The notes under the pieces: model-generated | Seen by the model: the letters and a program-made list of their open reading frames with translations, nothing else | What the model was told of the DNA's origin: nothing | Database searches by the model: none | Source: Planctomycetota bacterium | GTDB taxonomy: Bacteria > Planctomycetota > GCA-002687715 > DRQF01 | Assembly (NCBI GenBank): GCA_020639295.1 | Contig: JACKGY010000003.1 | Coordinates: 248,001 to 312,000, forward strand | Direction: 5' to 3' | DNA: 64,000 nt | Shown: positions 18,209-27,552 of the stretch, piece after piece | How the letters are laid out: each line of letters begins with the position of its first letter | Position numbering within the stretch: the stretch's first letter is position 1 | Position numbers and translations under genes: made by a program

Positions 18209-19798
18209 TTGACCCTGACCTTTCCCTGGCCTCGTTCGACCAAGCGGCTGCGGTTCCGGCACCTCGTTCCGCTGCTGCTGATGCTGACGGCGAGCGCGGC
18301 GCAGGGACAGGGGCAGAAGGCTCCCGAGGCGCCACGCCCGCCCAACGTCCTCTTCCTCGTCGTCGACGATCTGAACGACTGGACCGGCCCGCTTGGTGGC
18401 AACCCGGCCTCGCGCACACCGAACCTGGATCGGATCGCCAAGCAGGGCGTCGTCTTCCGCAACGCCCAGTGCGCCGCGCCGGCCTGCAATCCCTCGCGAA
18501 CCGCGGTCATGACCGGCGTGCACCCCTCGGTGTCCGGCCTCTACTGGAACAACCAGGACTGGACCAAGAACGAGAACTACCGCCTGAAGTACAGCCTGCC
18601 GCGGACCCTTTTGCGCGCTGGCAGTCATCGCGTGATTGGCGCCGGCAAGATCATGCACGGCGCCCACATCGATCCACGCGGCTGGAACGAATACTGGCCC
18701 AGCTTTACCAGGAGTCGTCCGCGCGACCAGGTCACGGACTTCAGCCATAACGGCTTCCCCATCCCCGGTTCCGGCTTCGACTGGGGCAAGACCGGGATCA
18801 AGTTCGAGGACTGTCCCGACACGCAGGTGGCGAACTGGGTCATCGGCAAGATCGCCCGGCATCGCGGCGACAAGCCCCTCTTCGTCGGCTGTGGTTTCTA
18901 CCGGCCACACCTGCCGTTCTACGTGCCCGACGACTACTACGACGCCTTCCCCCTGGACCGGATACTGATTCCGGTCGTGCCCGACGACGACCTCGACGAC
19001 GTGCCGCTCGCCGGCCGGGCCTTCGCGCTGACGCGGATTCACCGCTGGGTGGTCGAGTCCGGCAACTGGGCCAAAGCCGTGCAGGGCTACCTGGCCTCGG
19101 TGCGCTACGTCGATGATCTGATCGGCAAGGTCTACGACACGGTCCAGGCCCGCGAGGACCACGACGACTGGATCATCGTCATCTGGTCCGATCATGGCTG
19201 GCATCTGGGCGAAAAGCAGACCTGGACCAAGTTCACCCTCTGGGAGGAGTCCTGCCGCTCGCTGATGCTGTGGCACGGTCCGAGCCGCTTCCGCGCCGGG
19301 TCGGTGGTCGACGACCCGGTGGGGTTGATCGACATCTATCCGACCCTGGCCGATTACCTCCGTCTACCGAGCCACGAGATGATGTCCGGCATCTCCCTGC
19401 GTCGGCATCTCGAGGACCCGAGCTTCGAGCGAGGCCTACCGGTGCTCACCACCCACGGCCCCGGCAACCACAGCCTCCGGTCGAAACGCTGGCGCTACAC
19501 CCGCTACGCCGACGGCTCCGAGGAGCTCTACGATCACGACGCCGATCCCGGCGAGTGGACCAACCTGGCCGCGCGGGAGGAGAGTCTGCCGGTCCTCCGC
19601 TCCCTGCGGAAGCACCTGCCGACCGGCGCCGCCGTCGCGCCCTCGCCGTTGAAGGCGTGGGTCGGTCGGCTTCCGGCCCTCTACGACGAACTCTGCGCCG
19701 AGATGGAAGCGGCGGAAGGCCCCGGGTCGCGGCCGACCGAGGTCCCGAGCTCGCGGCCGGCCGGAGCTGGCGCCGACGAGTCGGACGATGACCGCTGA
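18209..19798 (+). CDS. Secreted S1-family sulfatase (iduronate-2-sulfatase-like)
   Basis: 529 residues from TTG 18209 (GGAG 7 nt upstream); an in-frame TTG at 18155 is the alternative. A Tat/Sec-like leader (RSTKRLRFRHLVPLLLMLTASAAQG) directs export. The catalytic core shows the metal-binding VVDDLNDW and the formylglycine motif C93-N-P-S-R97 in APACNPSRTAVMTG, so activation needs a formylglycine-generating enzyme. WSDHGWHLGEKQTWTK carries the DHG metal ligands. The order and HLGE motif fit the S1_7 iduronate-sulfatase group acting on sulfated polysaccharides. The C-terminal sub-domain ends with LYDHDADPGEWTNLA. No polysaccharide-utilisation genes are adjacent, so the substrate is open. Confidence 0.9.
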   Translation: MTLTFPWPRSTKRLRFRHLVPLLLMLTASAAQGQGQKAPEAPRPPNVLFLVVDDLNDWTGPLGGNPASRTPNLDRIAKQGVVFRNAQCAAPACNPSRTAVMTGVHPSVSGLYWNNQDWTKNENYRLKYSLPRTLLRAGSHRVIGAGKIMHGAHIDPRGWNEYWPSFTRSRPRDQVTDFSHNGFPIPGSGFDWGKTGIKFEDCPDTQVANWVIGKIARHRGDKPLFVGCGFYRPHLPFYVPDDYYDAFPLDRILIPVVPDDDLDDVPLAGRAFALTRIHRWVVESGNWAKAVQGYLASVRYVDDLIGKVYDTVQAREDHDDWIIVIWSDHGWHLGEKQTWTKFTLWEESCRSLMLWHGPSRFRAGSVVDDPVGLIDIYPTLADYLRLPSHEMMSGISLRRHLEDPSFERGLPVLTTHGPGNHSLRSKRWRYTRYADGSEELYDHDADPGEWTNLAAREESLPVLRSLRKHLPTGAAVAPSPLKAWVGRLPALYDELCAEMEAAEGPGSRPTEVPSSRPAGAGADESDDDR

Positions 19799-19852
19799 CG
19801 ATCGGGCCCGAACCGGCCGCGCCACGGTCTTCCCGGGGAGGAAGGTCGATCG

Positions 19853-22132
19853 GTGACCCGCGGGCGCGCGCTTCGGTGGTTGGTCGCCACCACGATCGTC
19901 CTGACCCTGGGGATCGTGATCCTGGGGCGTTCCGTCGGCCACGATGGGCCAGCGCGCCCAACCGCAACGGTGCCGCGCGCGCTCGACTACGTCGGATCGG
20001 CGAGCTGCGCCGCCTGCCACCCACGCGAGTACGAGGACTGGCGGAGTTCCGACCACGCCCGGGCCCAGGCTCCCGTTCCCGGACCGCTGGTGATCGGAGC
20101 CTTCGACGGGCGGGCGATCACGGCCGAGGACCGGCGCGCGACCTTCGCGCGTGACGGCGACCAGTTCCTCGCCTTCCTCGCCGAGGGCGAGGGGGAACCA
20201 CGACGTCTGCCGATCACCGGAACCATCGGCATCCGACCGATCCAGCAGTATCTGGTCGCCGGCGTCGGGGGCCGCCGGCAGGTCCTCCGCCAGACCTGGG
20301 ACGCCCGCGCCGCGGAACTCGGCGGTCAGCGCTGGTTCGAGCTGCGGCCGGAGGAGGCCGCGCCGCCGGACGAGGATCGGCACTGGAACTCGGCGACCCG
20401 CACCTGGAACCAGCACTGCGCCGAATGCCACGTCACCGGCTTCGAGAAGCGCTATGACCCCGATGCGCGCAGCTACGCCAGCCGCTGGGTCGAGGACGGC
20501 GTCGGCTGCGAGTCCTGTCACGGCCGCGGGAGCGGTCATGTGGCCTGGGCCGAAAGGCCGGACGACGATCCCGGTCAGGGCTTCGCGCGCCCGTTGGCCT
20601 TCGGCGGCAAGACCTGGAGCTGGGATGCGGCGCGGCGCAAGCCGGTGGCGCAGGGGCCGGCTTCGGCGGGCGCGAGCTACGGGCTCTGCGCCGGTTGCCA
20701 TGCCCATCGGCTGACCCTGGTCGAGGCCCCGGAACCGGTTGACCTGCTCGAAGACGGCCACCAGACCAGCCTTCTCGACGAGGGCCTCTACTTCGCCGAC
20801 GGCCAGATCCGGGCCGAGGTCTTCGTCCATGGCTCCTTCAGCCAGAGCCGGATGGCGGAGAAGGGCGTGGTCTGTGGCAACTGCCACCGACCGCACGATG
20901 GCGGCCTCCGCCTCGAGGGCAACGCGCTCTGCCTCCAGTGTCACGCCGACCCCGACTTCGATCGACCGGCCCACGGTCACCACGAACCCGGTAGTCCCGG
21001 CTCCTTCTGCGTCGACTGCCACATGCCGGCGCGCACCTACATGGGCGTCGACGATCGTCGCGACCACCGCTTCGGCATTCCCGATCCGGTCGGCGCGCGG
21101 CTCCTGGGGAGTCCCGATCCCTGTAGCTCCTGTCATCAGGATCGCGAGGCCGGCTGGGTGGAGAGCGCCTTCACCGCCTGGTACGGCACGCGACCGGGTC
21201 GGCATCGCGGGCGAGGCCTCGCCCTCGCCCGCGGCCGGCGGCACGACCAGGGCTCGGTCGGCGAACTCGGCGCGCTCGCGCGTGATCGCGATCAGCCGGC
21301 CATCTTCCGCGCGACCGCCCTGGACCTCCTGCGCGGCCTGGACACGGAGGCGGGGTGCGAGCTCGCCCTCGGTCTCCTCCGGGATCCCTCGCCGCTGGTC
21401 CGGCGGGTCGCGGTGACGGCGCTGGCCGGGCTCGACCCCGAACGACGTCTCACGCTGATCGGCCCGCTCCTGGCCGATCCCGTCCTCACCGTGCGTGGCG
21501 CCGCGGTCCGTGGTCTCGCCGACCTCGACCTCGAGCGCCTGCCGGCGGAACTCCGGCCGGCGGCGGTCAGGGCTCTCGCCGAACTCGAACGCGGCCTGTG
21601 GCTCAATGCCGATCAGGCGGCCGCCCGCTTCGAACTCGGCAGCCTGCGGCTGGCGCAGGGTCGGGTCGACGAGGCCCGGACGGCCTACGAGGTGGCGCTC
21701 GAACTCGAGCCGCGTCAGCTCGAGGCCTGGATCAACCTGGCCGATCTCGCGCGGCTCGACGGGAACGAGGCCGAGCTGCGCCGCATCCTCGAGCGCGCCG
21801 AGGCCGCGCTCGGTCCCTGCGTCGCGATCCAGCTCTCGCGGGGACTCTCGCTGGTCCGCGACGGCCGGCATGGCGAGGCGGTGGCCGAATTCCGGCGTGC
21901 CGCGGCTCTCGAACCCGGCGACCCGCAGGTCGCCACGCTCCTCGCGCTGGGCCTGATGGCCCTCGATCGCGACGACGAGGCGGAGTCGGTCTACCGCGCG
22001 GCGCTCGAGCTCAAGCCCGACGACCTGCCGCTGCGCGCCGCCTACCGCGACTTCCTGGCCGCGCGGGGCCGGAGCGTGGAGGCGGAGGAGGAAGGGCGCC
22101 AGATCGAGCGCCGTCGCCGCGCCTTGCGCTGA
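19853..22132 (+). CDS. Octaheme c-type cytochrome with HEAT and TPR repeats
   Basis: 759 residues from GTG 19853 (GAGGAAGG upstream). After a signal anchor (8-26), eight CxxCH heme sites begin at C52, C189, C219, C279, C341, C360, C386 and C424. The layout resembles the cytochrome c554/multiheme family. Residues about 440-545 are HEAT-like (LLRDPSPLVRRVAVTALAGLD), followed by tetratricopeptide repeats (545-750). This cytochrome-TPR fusion type recurs in Planctomycetes and related bacteria. It should act in periplasmic electron transfer or bind partners via the TPRs. Donor and acceptor unknown. It follows the sulfatase by 54 bp, perhaps in one transcript. Confidence 0.88.
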   Translation: MTRGRALRWLVATTIVLTLGIVILGRSVGHDGPARPTATVPRALDYVGSASCAACHPREYEDWRSSDHARAQAPVPGPLVIGAFDGRAITAEDRRATFARDGDQFLAFLAEGEGEPRRLPITGTIGIRPIQQYLVAGVGGRRQVLRQTWDARAAELGGQRWFELRPEEAAPPDEDRHWNSATRTWNQHCAECHVTGFEKRYDPDARSYASRWVEDGVGCESCHGRGSGHVAWAERPDDDPGQGFARPLAFGGKTWSWDAARRKPVAQGPASAGASYGLCAGCHAHRLTLVEAPEPVDLLEDGHQTSLLDEGLYFADGQIRAEVFVHGSFSQSRMAEKGVVCGNCHRPHDGGLRLEGNALCLQCHADPDFDRPAHGHHEPGSPGSFCVDCHMPARTYMGVDDRRDHRFGIPDPVGARLLGSPDPCSSCHQDREAGWVESAFTAWYGTRPGRHRGRGLALARGRRHDQGSVGELGALARDRDQPAIFRATALDLLRGLDTEAGCELALGLLRDPSPLVRRVAVTALAGLDPERRLTLIGPLLADPVLTVRGAAVRGLADLDLERLPAELRPAAVRALAELERGLWLNADQAAARFELGSLRLAQGRVDEARTAYEVALELEPRQLEAWINLADLARLDGNEAELRRILERAEAALGPCVAIQLSRGLSLVRDGRHGEAVAEFRRAAALEPGDPQVATLLALGLMALDRDDEAESVYRAALELKPDDLPLRAAYRDFLAARGRSVEAEEEGRQIERRRRALR

Positions 22133-22250
22133 GCCGCGAGGCTCGGCGCGGCGATCCCGGGCCGGCGGAACTCCGCTCGACCGCTGCTCGGGTGGCCGTA
22201 CCCGGATCGTCGTCGACCGGGCCGCGCGCCGATCCGGAGCCTTCCGCGGC

Positions 22251-24413
22251 TCAGTCGAGCAGCTCGGCCACGACCCTCTCCGCGCCCATCAGCTTCTCGA
22301 TGATGAAGAGGACGTAGCGGACGTCGACGCCGATCGAGCGGCTGTAGTCCTCGGACCACTGGAAGTCGTTGATCGTCGCCTCGTAGGCGCGGTCGAAGTT
22401 GACGCCGACCAGCTCGCCCTTGCCGTTCATCACCGGCGATCCGGAGTTGCCGCCGGTGGTGTCGCAGTCGTAGAGCATGGCCAGCGGCACGTCGTCGAGC
22501 TGCGGATCGAGCCAGCGACCGAAGTCGCGGCGCGCGCGCAGGTCGGCGAGGGCGGCCGGCGGGTCGAAGGGCTCGGCGCCGGTGGCCTTGGCGAGCATGC
22601 CGCCCAGGGTGGTGAAGGGCAGGTAGACCACCGCGTCGCGCGGTGAGTAGCGGCGGATGTGACCGTAGGTGAGCCGGAAGGTGCTGTTGGCGTCGGGTAC
22701 GAAGTCGCCACCCCTCCAGGCCTGCTTGGCATCGACGTAGAGGCTCATCAGCTGATCGAGCCGGCCGCGCCGCTCGCGTGAGGCCTGGCCGACGCCGGGC
22801 AGGACGGCGGAGACCAGATCGGCGACGTCGAGGACGTCATCGTTCTCGGCCCGGCCTTCGGCCAGGGCGAGGCGGCCCTCGGCGTCGAGGAGACCACTGG
22901 CATCGAGGAGCGAGCGGGCGATGACCTGGCTCGGCGTCTCGGCGGCGTCGCGGTTGGCGGCCATGATCTCGGCCAGCCCGGCCGGGCGCACGCCCTCGGG
23001 CAGGTCGAAGAGCGCCGCGAGGGAATCGACGAGGTCGTCGCGGACGAGCTCCAGCGGTCGCTTGGCCAGGAAGTCGTCGAGGTCGGCCGCGGCCTTCTTC
23101 ATCGCCGCGGGCGCGAGCTGGGTCGGTCGATCCTCGACCGGGCGACCGGCCAGACCGCGGAGGGCCGCGCAGCGTTCGACGAAGCCCCAGAGCTCGCGCG
23201 AGCCCTGACGGAGGCGCCAGAGCGCGAACTCGAGCAGCTGCGGCTCGCGGTAGGCGGCGTAGATGGAGTCGAGTTCGTCGAGGACGCCACCGTAGAGCGC
23301 TCGCCGCGAATCGTCGGCGGCGATCCAGGCGCTCAGCTCCTCCTCCTCGTGGCGCTTCTTGGCGACCAGCTTCAGCCGGTGGAGCCCGAGGATCTTGCCG
23401 CGGAAGTTCTTCATCGTGTTGGCCAGGCCCTTGATGTCGGGCGCGAGCTCGAGCGCCAGCGCGGCGTCGTTCTCGGAGACCTTCTCCATCCGCCGGATGC
23501 GGGCCTCGAAGTAGTCGGCGATGTAGGGCATGCGCAGCTCCTCCTCGTGCTGGACGTAGGAGGCGCACTGATGCCGGTAGGTCCGTCCCGGATAGCCGAG
23601 GAGGAAGACGAAGTCGCCCTCGTGGAGACCCTCCGGGTTGACCTTGAGGAAGCGCTTCGGCTGGAAGGGCACGTTGTCGGCGGCATAGGGCGCCGGGCTG
23701 CCGTCGGGTGCGACGTAGGCCCGGAGGAAGGCAAAGTCGCCGGTGTGACGCGGCCAGATCCAGTTGTCGTTCTCGCCGCCGTACTCGCCAACGGCGCGTG
23801 GCGGCACGCAGACGAGGCGGACGTCCTTGATCTCCTGGTAGAGGAAGAGGACGTAGTTGCGGCCCTGGAACATCTCGGCGACCTCCGGGCGGAGACCGGG
23901 GTCGTCGGCCTGGGCCTGGGCGGTGATCTCGGCTCGCTTGCGCGCGACCGCGGCGAGACGATCGGCCGGCGACATGGCCTCGGTGACCACGGAGAGGACC
24001 TCGGCCGAGACGTCACGGTAGCCGACCGTGATGTGGCAGACGTAGCCGGGAGCGACCAGTTCGTCCGCAAGCGTGGCGGCGACGAAGCCGTCGTGCAGGT
24101 AGTCGCGTTCCGGCGTGCTCACCTGGCTGACCGCGTCGAAGGCGACGTGGTGGTTGGTGACGATCAGACCCTGCGGCGACACGAAGGAACCGGTGGCGCC
24201 GCCGACCCGGCAGATGGCATCGACGAGGCTGGGCTTGCCGGGGTCGAAGATCTCGGCCGGATCCATCGTCATGCCCGCCTTCTTGAGGTCGAGCTTGCCC
24301 AGCATGCTGAGCGGCCACTGGCCTTCGTCGGCGTTGCCGAGGCCGCGGCCGAGAACGAGGGCGAGGCAGAAGGCGAAGAGGGCGAGAAGGCGAACGATCG
24401 CGGGGCGGGACAT
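22251..24413 (-). CDS. S46 dipeptidyl peptidase, DPP11-type
   Basis: 720 residues, ATG 24413 with GGAGTGACCG before it. A signal peptide spans 1-28. S46 serine peptidases remove N-terminal dipeptides in the periplasm. The His block is TNH88-H89-V-A-F-D, and the nucleophile is S657 in GGNSGSPV. Exactly 18 residues after the serine stands R675 (NFDR). This matches the position that is Arg in DPP11 (Asp/Glu at P1) and Gly in DPP7 (hydrophobic P1) of Porphyromonas. The predicted preference is therefore acidic P1. Full length for the family (about 700-730). It is downstream of the SGNH/zinc-ribbon pair on the same strand, after a 105-bp gap. Confidence 0.92.
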   Translation of the reverse strand: MSRPAIVRLLALFAFCLALVLGRGLGNADEGQWPLSMLGKLDLKKAGMTMDPAEIFDPGKPSLVDAICRVGGATGSFVSPQGLIVTNHHVAFDAVSQVSTPERDYLHDGFVAATLADELVAPGYVCHITVGYRDVSAEVLSVVTEAMSPADRLAAVARKRAEITAQAQADDPGLRPEVAEMFQGRNYVLFLYQEIKDVRLVCVPPRAVGEYGGENDNWIWPRHTGDFAFLRAYVAPDGSPAPYAADNVPFQPKRFLKVNPEGLHEGDFVFLLGYPGRTYRHQCASYVQHEEELRMPYIADYFEARIRRMEKVSENDAALALELAPDIKGLANTMKNFRGKILGLHRLKLVAKKRHEEEELSAWIAADDSRRALYGGVLDELDSIYAAYREPQLLEFALWRLRQGSRELWGFVERCAALRGLAGRPVEDRPTQLAPAAMKKAAADLDDFLAKRPLELVRDDLVDSLAALFDLPEGVRPAGLAEIMAANRDAAETPSQVIARSLLDASGLLDAEGRLALAEGRAENDDVLDVADLVSAVLPGVGQASRERRGRLDQLMSLYVDAKQAWRGGDFVPDANSTFRLTYGHIRRYSPRDAVVYLPFTTLGGMLAKATGAEPFDPPAALADLRARRDFGRWLDPQLDDVPLAMLYDCDTTGGNSGSPVMNGKGELVGVNFDRAYEATINDFQWSEDYSRSIGVDVRYVLFIIEKLMGAERVVAELLD

Positions 24414-24517
24414 CGGTCACTCCGGCAGGGCCCGACCTGGGCCGTGGGCAAAGAGGGAAGGCGCGGCCCATGGCCGCGACGAAGGCGAGGATCGCAGATC
24501 CGGCCCGGGTCGTAAAG

Positions 24518-24946
24518 TCAGGCCGGTGGCGTGGCGGCGAGGCTCTGGCGATCGAAGTCGTCGCCGATCTCCTCGATCGCGAGACGGCGGCCGGGGAGCT
24601 CCTCTTCGCCCTCGAACCGGCAGTAGAGCCGCGGCACGCCGTCGGCATCGCTGCGGGCGGCGAGGGTGCGGAACCGGCCGGCTTGGCCGAGCGCTCGCGC
24701 CGCGGTCTGACGCCAGGTCTCGCCGAAGTCGAGGAAGCGCGCCGGAAGCTGATCCGCGGCCTCCTCGTGGAGATCGTGGCCGCGGCCGACCAGGAAACGT
24801 CCCTGCCGCTCCGCCACCACGACGACCAGGGTGATCAGGCCGATCTCGGTCGTTCCGCCGCAGTCGGGGCAGGGTCGTGGCCAGGGCGCGAGCGGGTCCA
24901 GGTCGACACCGCAGAAGGCGCAATGGTGCCCGGCCAGGCGGGTCAC
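24518..24946 (-). CDS. Zinc-ribbon protein with degenerate Nudix domain
   Basis: 142 residues. GTG 24946 overlaps the stop of the upstream SGNH gene in a GTGA, indicating translational coupling. A zinc ribbon is formed by C9-x-x-C12 and C26-x-x-C29. The Nudix-like domain (about 37-135) has the strand ITLVVVVAERQGRFLVGRG and the helix block F-G-E76-T. The REUxEE signature reads R84-A-L-G-Q-A, so all three catalytic-helix glutamates are replaced. It is either a ligand-binding regulator or an enzyme with altered metal use. NUDT-type zinc-ribbon hydrolases are the nearest pattern. Confidence 0.68.
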   Translation of the reverse strand: MTRLAGHHCAFCGVDLDPLAPWPRPCPDCGGTTEIGLITLVVVVAERQGRFLVGRGHDLHEEAADQLPARFLDFGETWRQTAARALGQAGRFRTLAARSDADGVPRLYCRFEGEEELPGRRLAIEEIGDDFDRQSLAATPPA

Positions 24947-26337
24947 CGCGCGGCTTCCTCCGGCGCGACCACGTCGATGTGGAGGATCTGGACCTCGCCC
25001 TCGCGTTCGATCGTCGCCTCGACCTCCTTGCCGCCTGGAGGCAGGATGACGAGGCGGCGGACATCGGGCCCAACGCCGTCGAGGACCGCGAAGCCACGCT
25101 CGTCGGTGGTGGCATGGCCGGGGCCCTGGCCGCTCAGGCCCTTCAGCCGGGTGCCGCGCGTCCGCAGCTCCTCGGGGACGGTGATCAGCGCACCGGGAAG
25201 GGCCAGGGCCTCGGGGCCCTGCAGGATCTTCAGCTTCAGCGCGGGGCAGGGCTCGAGCTCGAGCCGGGTGTCCTCGGCGGGCTTCCCCAGGTCGATCTCG
25301 GCCCAGGCCGAGATCTCGCCCGGGTCGCGTTCGGCGCGGACCCGGATCTTGAGCTTGCGCGCGGCCAGGGGCAGCGGGCCGATCGTCACCGTGTGGCCGC
25401 CGTCGAAGGCGAGCGGCCGGGAGTAGCGACGCAGCTCGCGCAGCTTCAGCAGCTCGGTGAGCGACAGACCGGCGTCGCGCATGGCCGCCGGCTCCGGCAG
25501 GTCGAAGCGCAGCCGTCCCGCCGGTACGGTCTCGTCACCGGCGAAGACCGAGACCTTGATCTCGAAGTCCTGCTCGGCGAGCCGCTTCTCCATGACCTCG
25601 AGGCTCGGATCGATGCCGCGATCGACCAGCTCGTGCCGGGAGAGGTCGTCCAGCAGGAGGCAGGTCGCGACGGCGAGCCCGGCCCGGCTGAGGTGGAGGC
25701 CATCGCGGGCGAGCAGCTTCTTGCGGTCCACCTCGACCAGACCGATGTGGTCGAAGGCGGGCAACCGCTCGCCCCGATCGATCGACTCCATCCAGGCGGC
25801 GACCGGGATCAGGCGGAGACCCTGGCGCCGGGCGATCTCCTCGCCGAGCCAGGCGTTGAGCGGGGCGATCTCGTCCTCGGGGATGCGGTTGCGCTTCGGC
25901 AACATCAGCGGGGAGGCGTGGCGCATGTCGGGAACGCTGCCGACGACCACGGGAATCCGGAGCCCCGCGAGGCCGTCGAGCGCGCTGGTCAGGTCCTTCT
26001 TCCGGGTGTCGAGGTCCTTCGGCCCGCTGGCGAACCAGAACAGGTAGTCGATCGCGATCACCAGCTCGGGTTTCGCCTTGGCGGCCGCGGCGAGCATGTT
26101 CGCGCCGCGGCCCTGGACGTCGAGGAAGAGGGCGGAGTCGGCCTCGTCCGTGATCCGGGCCTCGGCTCCGAGTGCGATCTCCAGCGCCTCGGCGAGGTCG
26201 TAGTCGCTCCCGAAGCCGGCGGAGACGGAGGCGCCGACGACCGCCAGATCGATCTTTCGGGCCGGCGTCGCTTCCTGCGCGCTCAGGGCGAGGTTGAGGA
26301 GGGTAGCGGCCAGAAAGCCGGCCAGGAACCTGTTCAT
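24943..26337 (-). CDS. Exported SGNH-like hydrolase with C-terminal beta domains
   Basis: 464 residues from ATG 26337, preceded by GGGAGG. The longer frame to 26376 has no ribosome site. A signal peptide ends ALSAQ. The SGNH core: block I GASVSAGFG (a GDSL variant), an IAIDYLFWFASG strand, block III-like GSVPDMRHA, and the C-terminal catalytic DGLHLSRAG (Asp and His). These give an esterase/acyl-hydrolase fold for residues about 20-235. The rest contains beta-sandwich segments (PGALITVPEEL...DERGFAVLDGVG) of the carboxypeptidase-regulatory kind. A likely role is deacylation of polysaccharide or lipid substrates in the periplasm. Coupled to the zinc-ribbon gene. Confidence 0.75.
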   Translation of the reverse strand: MNRFLAGFLAATLLNLALSAQEATPARKIDLAVVGASVSAGFGSDYDLAEALEIALGAEARITDEADSALFLDVQGRGANMLAAAAKAKPELVIAIDYLFWFASGPKDLDTRKKDLTSALDGLAGLRIPVVVGSVPDMRHASPLMLPKRNRIPEDEIAPLNAWLGEEIARRQGLRLIPVAAWMESIDRGERLPAFDHIGLVEVDRKKLLARDGLHLSRAGLAVATCLLLDDLSRHELVDRGIDPSLEVMEKRLAEQDFEIKVSVFAGDETVPAGRLRFDLPEPAAMRDAGLSLTELLKLRELRRYSRPLAFDGGHTVTIGPLPLAARKLKIRVRAERDPGEISAWAEIDLGKPAEDTRLELEPCPALKLKILQGPEALALPGALITVPEELRTRGTRLKGLSGQGPGHATTDERGFAVLDGVGPDVRRLVILPPGGKEVEATIEREGEVQILHIDVVAPEEAAR

Positions 26338-26427
26338 GACGATCGACCTCCCTTGGGCGAGATGATTCCGCGGCATCCTAATCGAGGATGCGGCTCGCGC
26401 GAAGACGGTCGCTCGTCGGAGGTTGGA

Positions 26428-27552
26428 TCAGCCTCTTTCCTGGCTGGTCTCGGCCGCGCCCTCCAGGACCAGGGCGACCCGCTGGATCAGGGTCGTCGAG
26501 TCGAAGGGCTTGTGGAGGAGTTCGGCACCCTGCTCCAGGAGTCGATGATGCTGGATCGCGTCGTCGTCGTAGCCGGTGATGAAGAGGACCCTCGGATTGC
26601 CGAGGCGCTCGCGCAGCTCCCGGGCCAGCCGCCCGCCATGCATGCCGGGCAGGACCAGGTCGATGAGGAGGAGGTCGATCCGCTCCTCGAGCTGGGCCAC
26701 CAGCTGGATCGCCTCGGTGGCGTTGGCGGCGTTGTAGACCCGGTAGCCGATGCCCTCGAGAGCCCGCTGGGCGAAACCCCGGATGATGCCGTCGTCCTCG
26801 ACCAGGACCACGCAGCGCGACCGACCGGCGCAGGCGCCCTCGGGCGCGGGCTTGGTCCGGCCCTCGTGCGCTCCTTCGGGGAGCCGGCAGGGGAGGTAGG
26901 CGGTGAGGGTGGTGTCGCGGCCGGTGGCGACGTCCCGATGGAGGCCTCCCCCCAGGTCACGGACGATCTTGAGGGCCTCGAGGCAGCCGGGCGCGAGGCG
27001 GAGAGCCTCGGCATCGTCCTCGAAGGGCAGATCGTAGGAGCCGGCTCTCACGTCGCTGCGCGGCCTCGAGTTGTCCTGCACCCGCAGGGCCACGCGCGCC
27101 TTGGCGGCATCGTCGCCGCCGGCCTCGGCCCCGGTCACCAGGACCAGCTTGCACTCGGACCCGAACAGGAAGCGCCCGGCAGAGAGCAGGGAGACGATCA
27201 GGAACTCGATCTGGCCGGTGCCGGCGACCACCAGCGGTGGCTCGCCCTCGTCGGCCTCGATCAGCTCCAGATCGCAGCTCGGGAACAGGCGGCGCAGGAG
27301 GTCGCGCATGCCGAAGACGACCGAGCGGATGCTCCGCGGGGGCTGGAGCCTGGTCACGGGCTGCTCGGCCAGGCTGGCGATGCTCCGGGCGAGCGCCTGG
27401 CTGCTCCTGAGCATCAACTCGACGTCCGCCTGCAGGCGCGGGTCGCCTTCCGTCTGGCCGTGCAGGAGCTCGACCTGACCGATGATGCCCATGAGTTGAT
27501 TGTTCATTTCATGAACGATATGCCGCATCGGATTTTGATCTGCCGTCGTCAT
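26428..27552 (-). CDS. Degenerate histidine kinase fused to receiver domain
   Basis: 374 residues from ATG 27552 (GGGAG 12 nt upstream). No transmembrane segment or PAS sensor is present. The H-box is H14-E-M-N-N-Q-L-M-G-I-I-G. The ATPase-like region keeps the final IVRDLGGGLH...GRDTTLTAYLPC strands. Its N-box has no asparagines (SLLSAGRF), and the G1 box reads QDNSRPRSD instead of DNGPG. The C-terminal receiver is intact: VEDD acidic pair, phospho-acceptor D298 in LIDLVLPG, T in FITGYDD and K in LHKPFD. It is probably a phosphatase/phosphotransfer or binding protein rather than an active kinase. Divergent from the PilZ gene across 188 bp. Confidence 0.8.
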   Translation of the reverse strand: MTTADQNPMRHIVHEMNNQLMGIIGQVELLHGQTEGDPRLQADVELMLRSSQALARSIASLAEQPVTRLQPPRSIRSVVFGMRDLLRRLFPSCDLELIEADEGEPPLVVAGTGQIEFLIVSLLSAGRFLFGSECKLVLVTGAEAGGDDAAKARVALRVQDNSRPRSDVRAGSYDLPFEDDAEALRLAPGCLEALKIVRDLGGGLHRDVATGRDTTLTAYLPCRLPEGAHEGRTKPAPEGACAGRSRCVVLVEDDGIIRGFAQRALEGIGYRVYNAANATEAIQLVAQLEERIDLLLIDLVLPGMHGGRLARELRERLGNPRVLFITGYDDDAIQHHRLLEQGAELLHKPFDSTTLIQRVALVLEGAAETSQERG

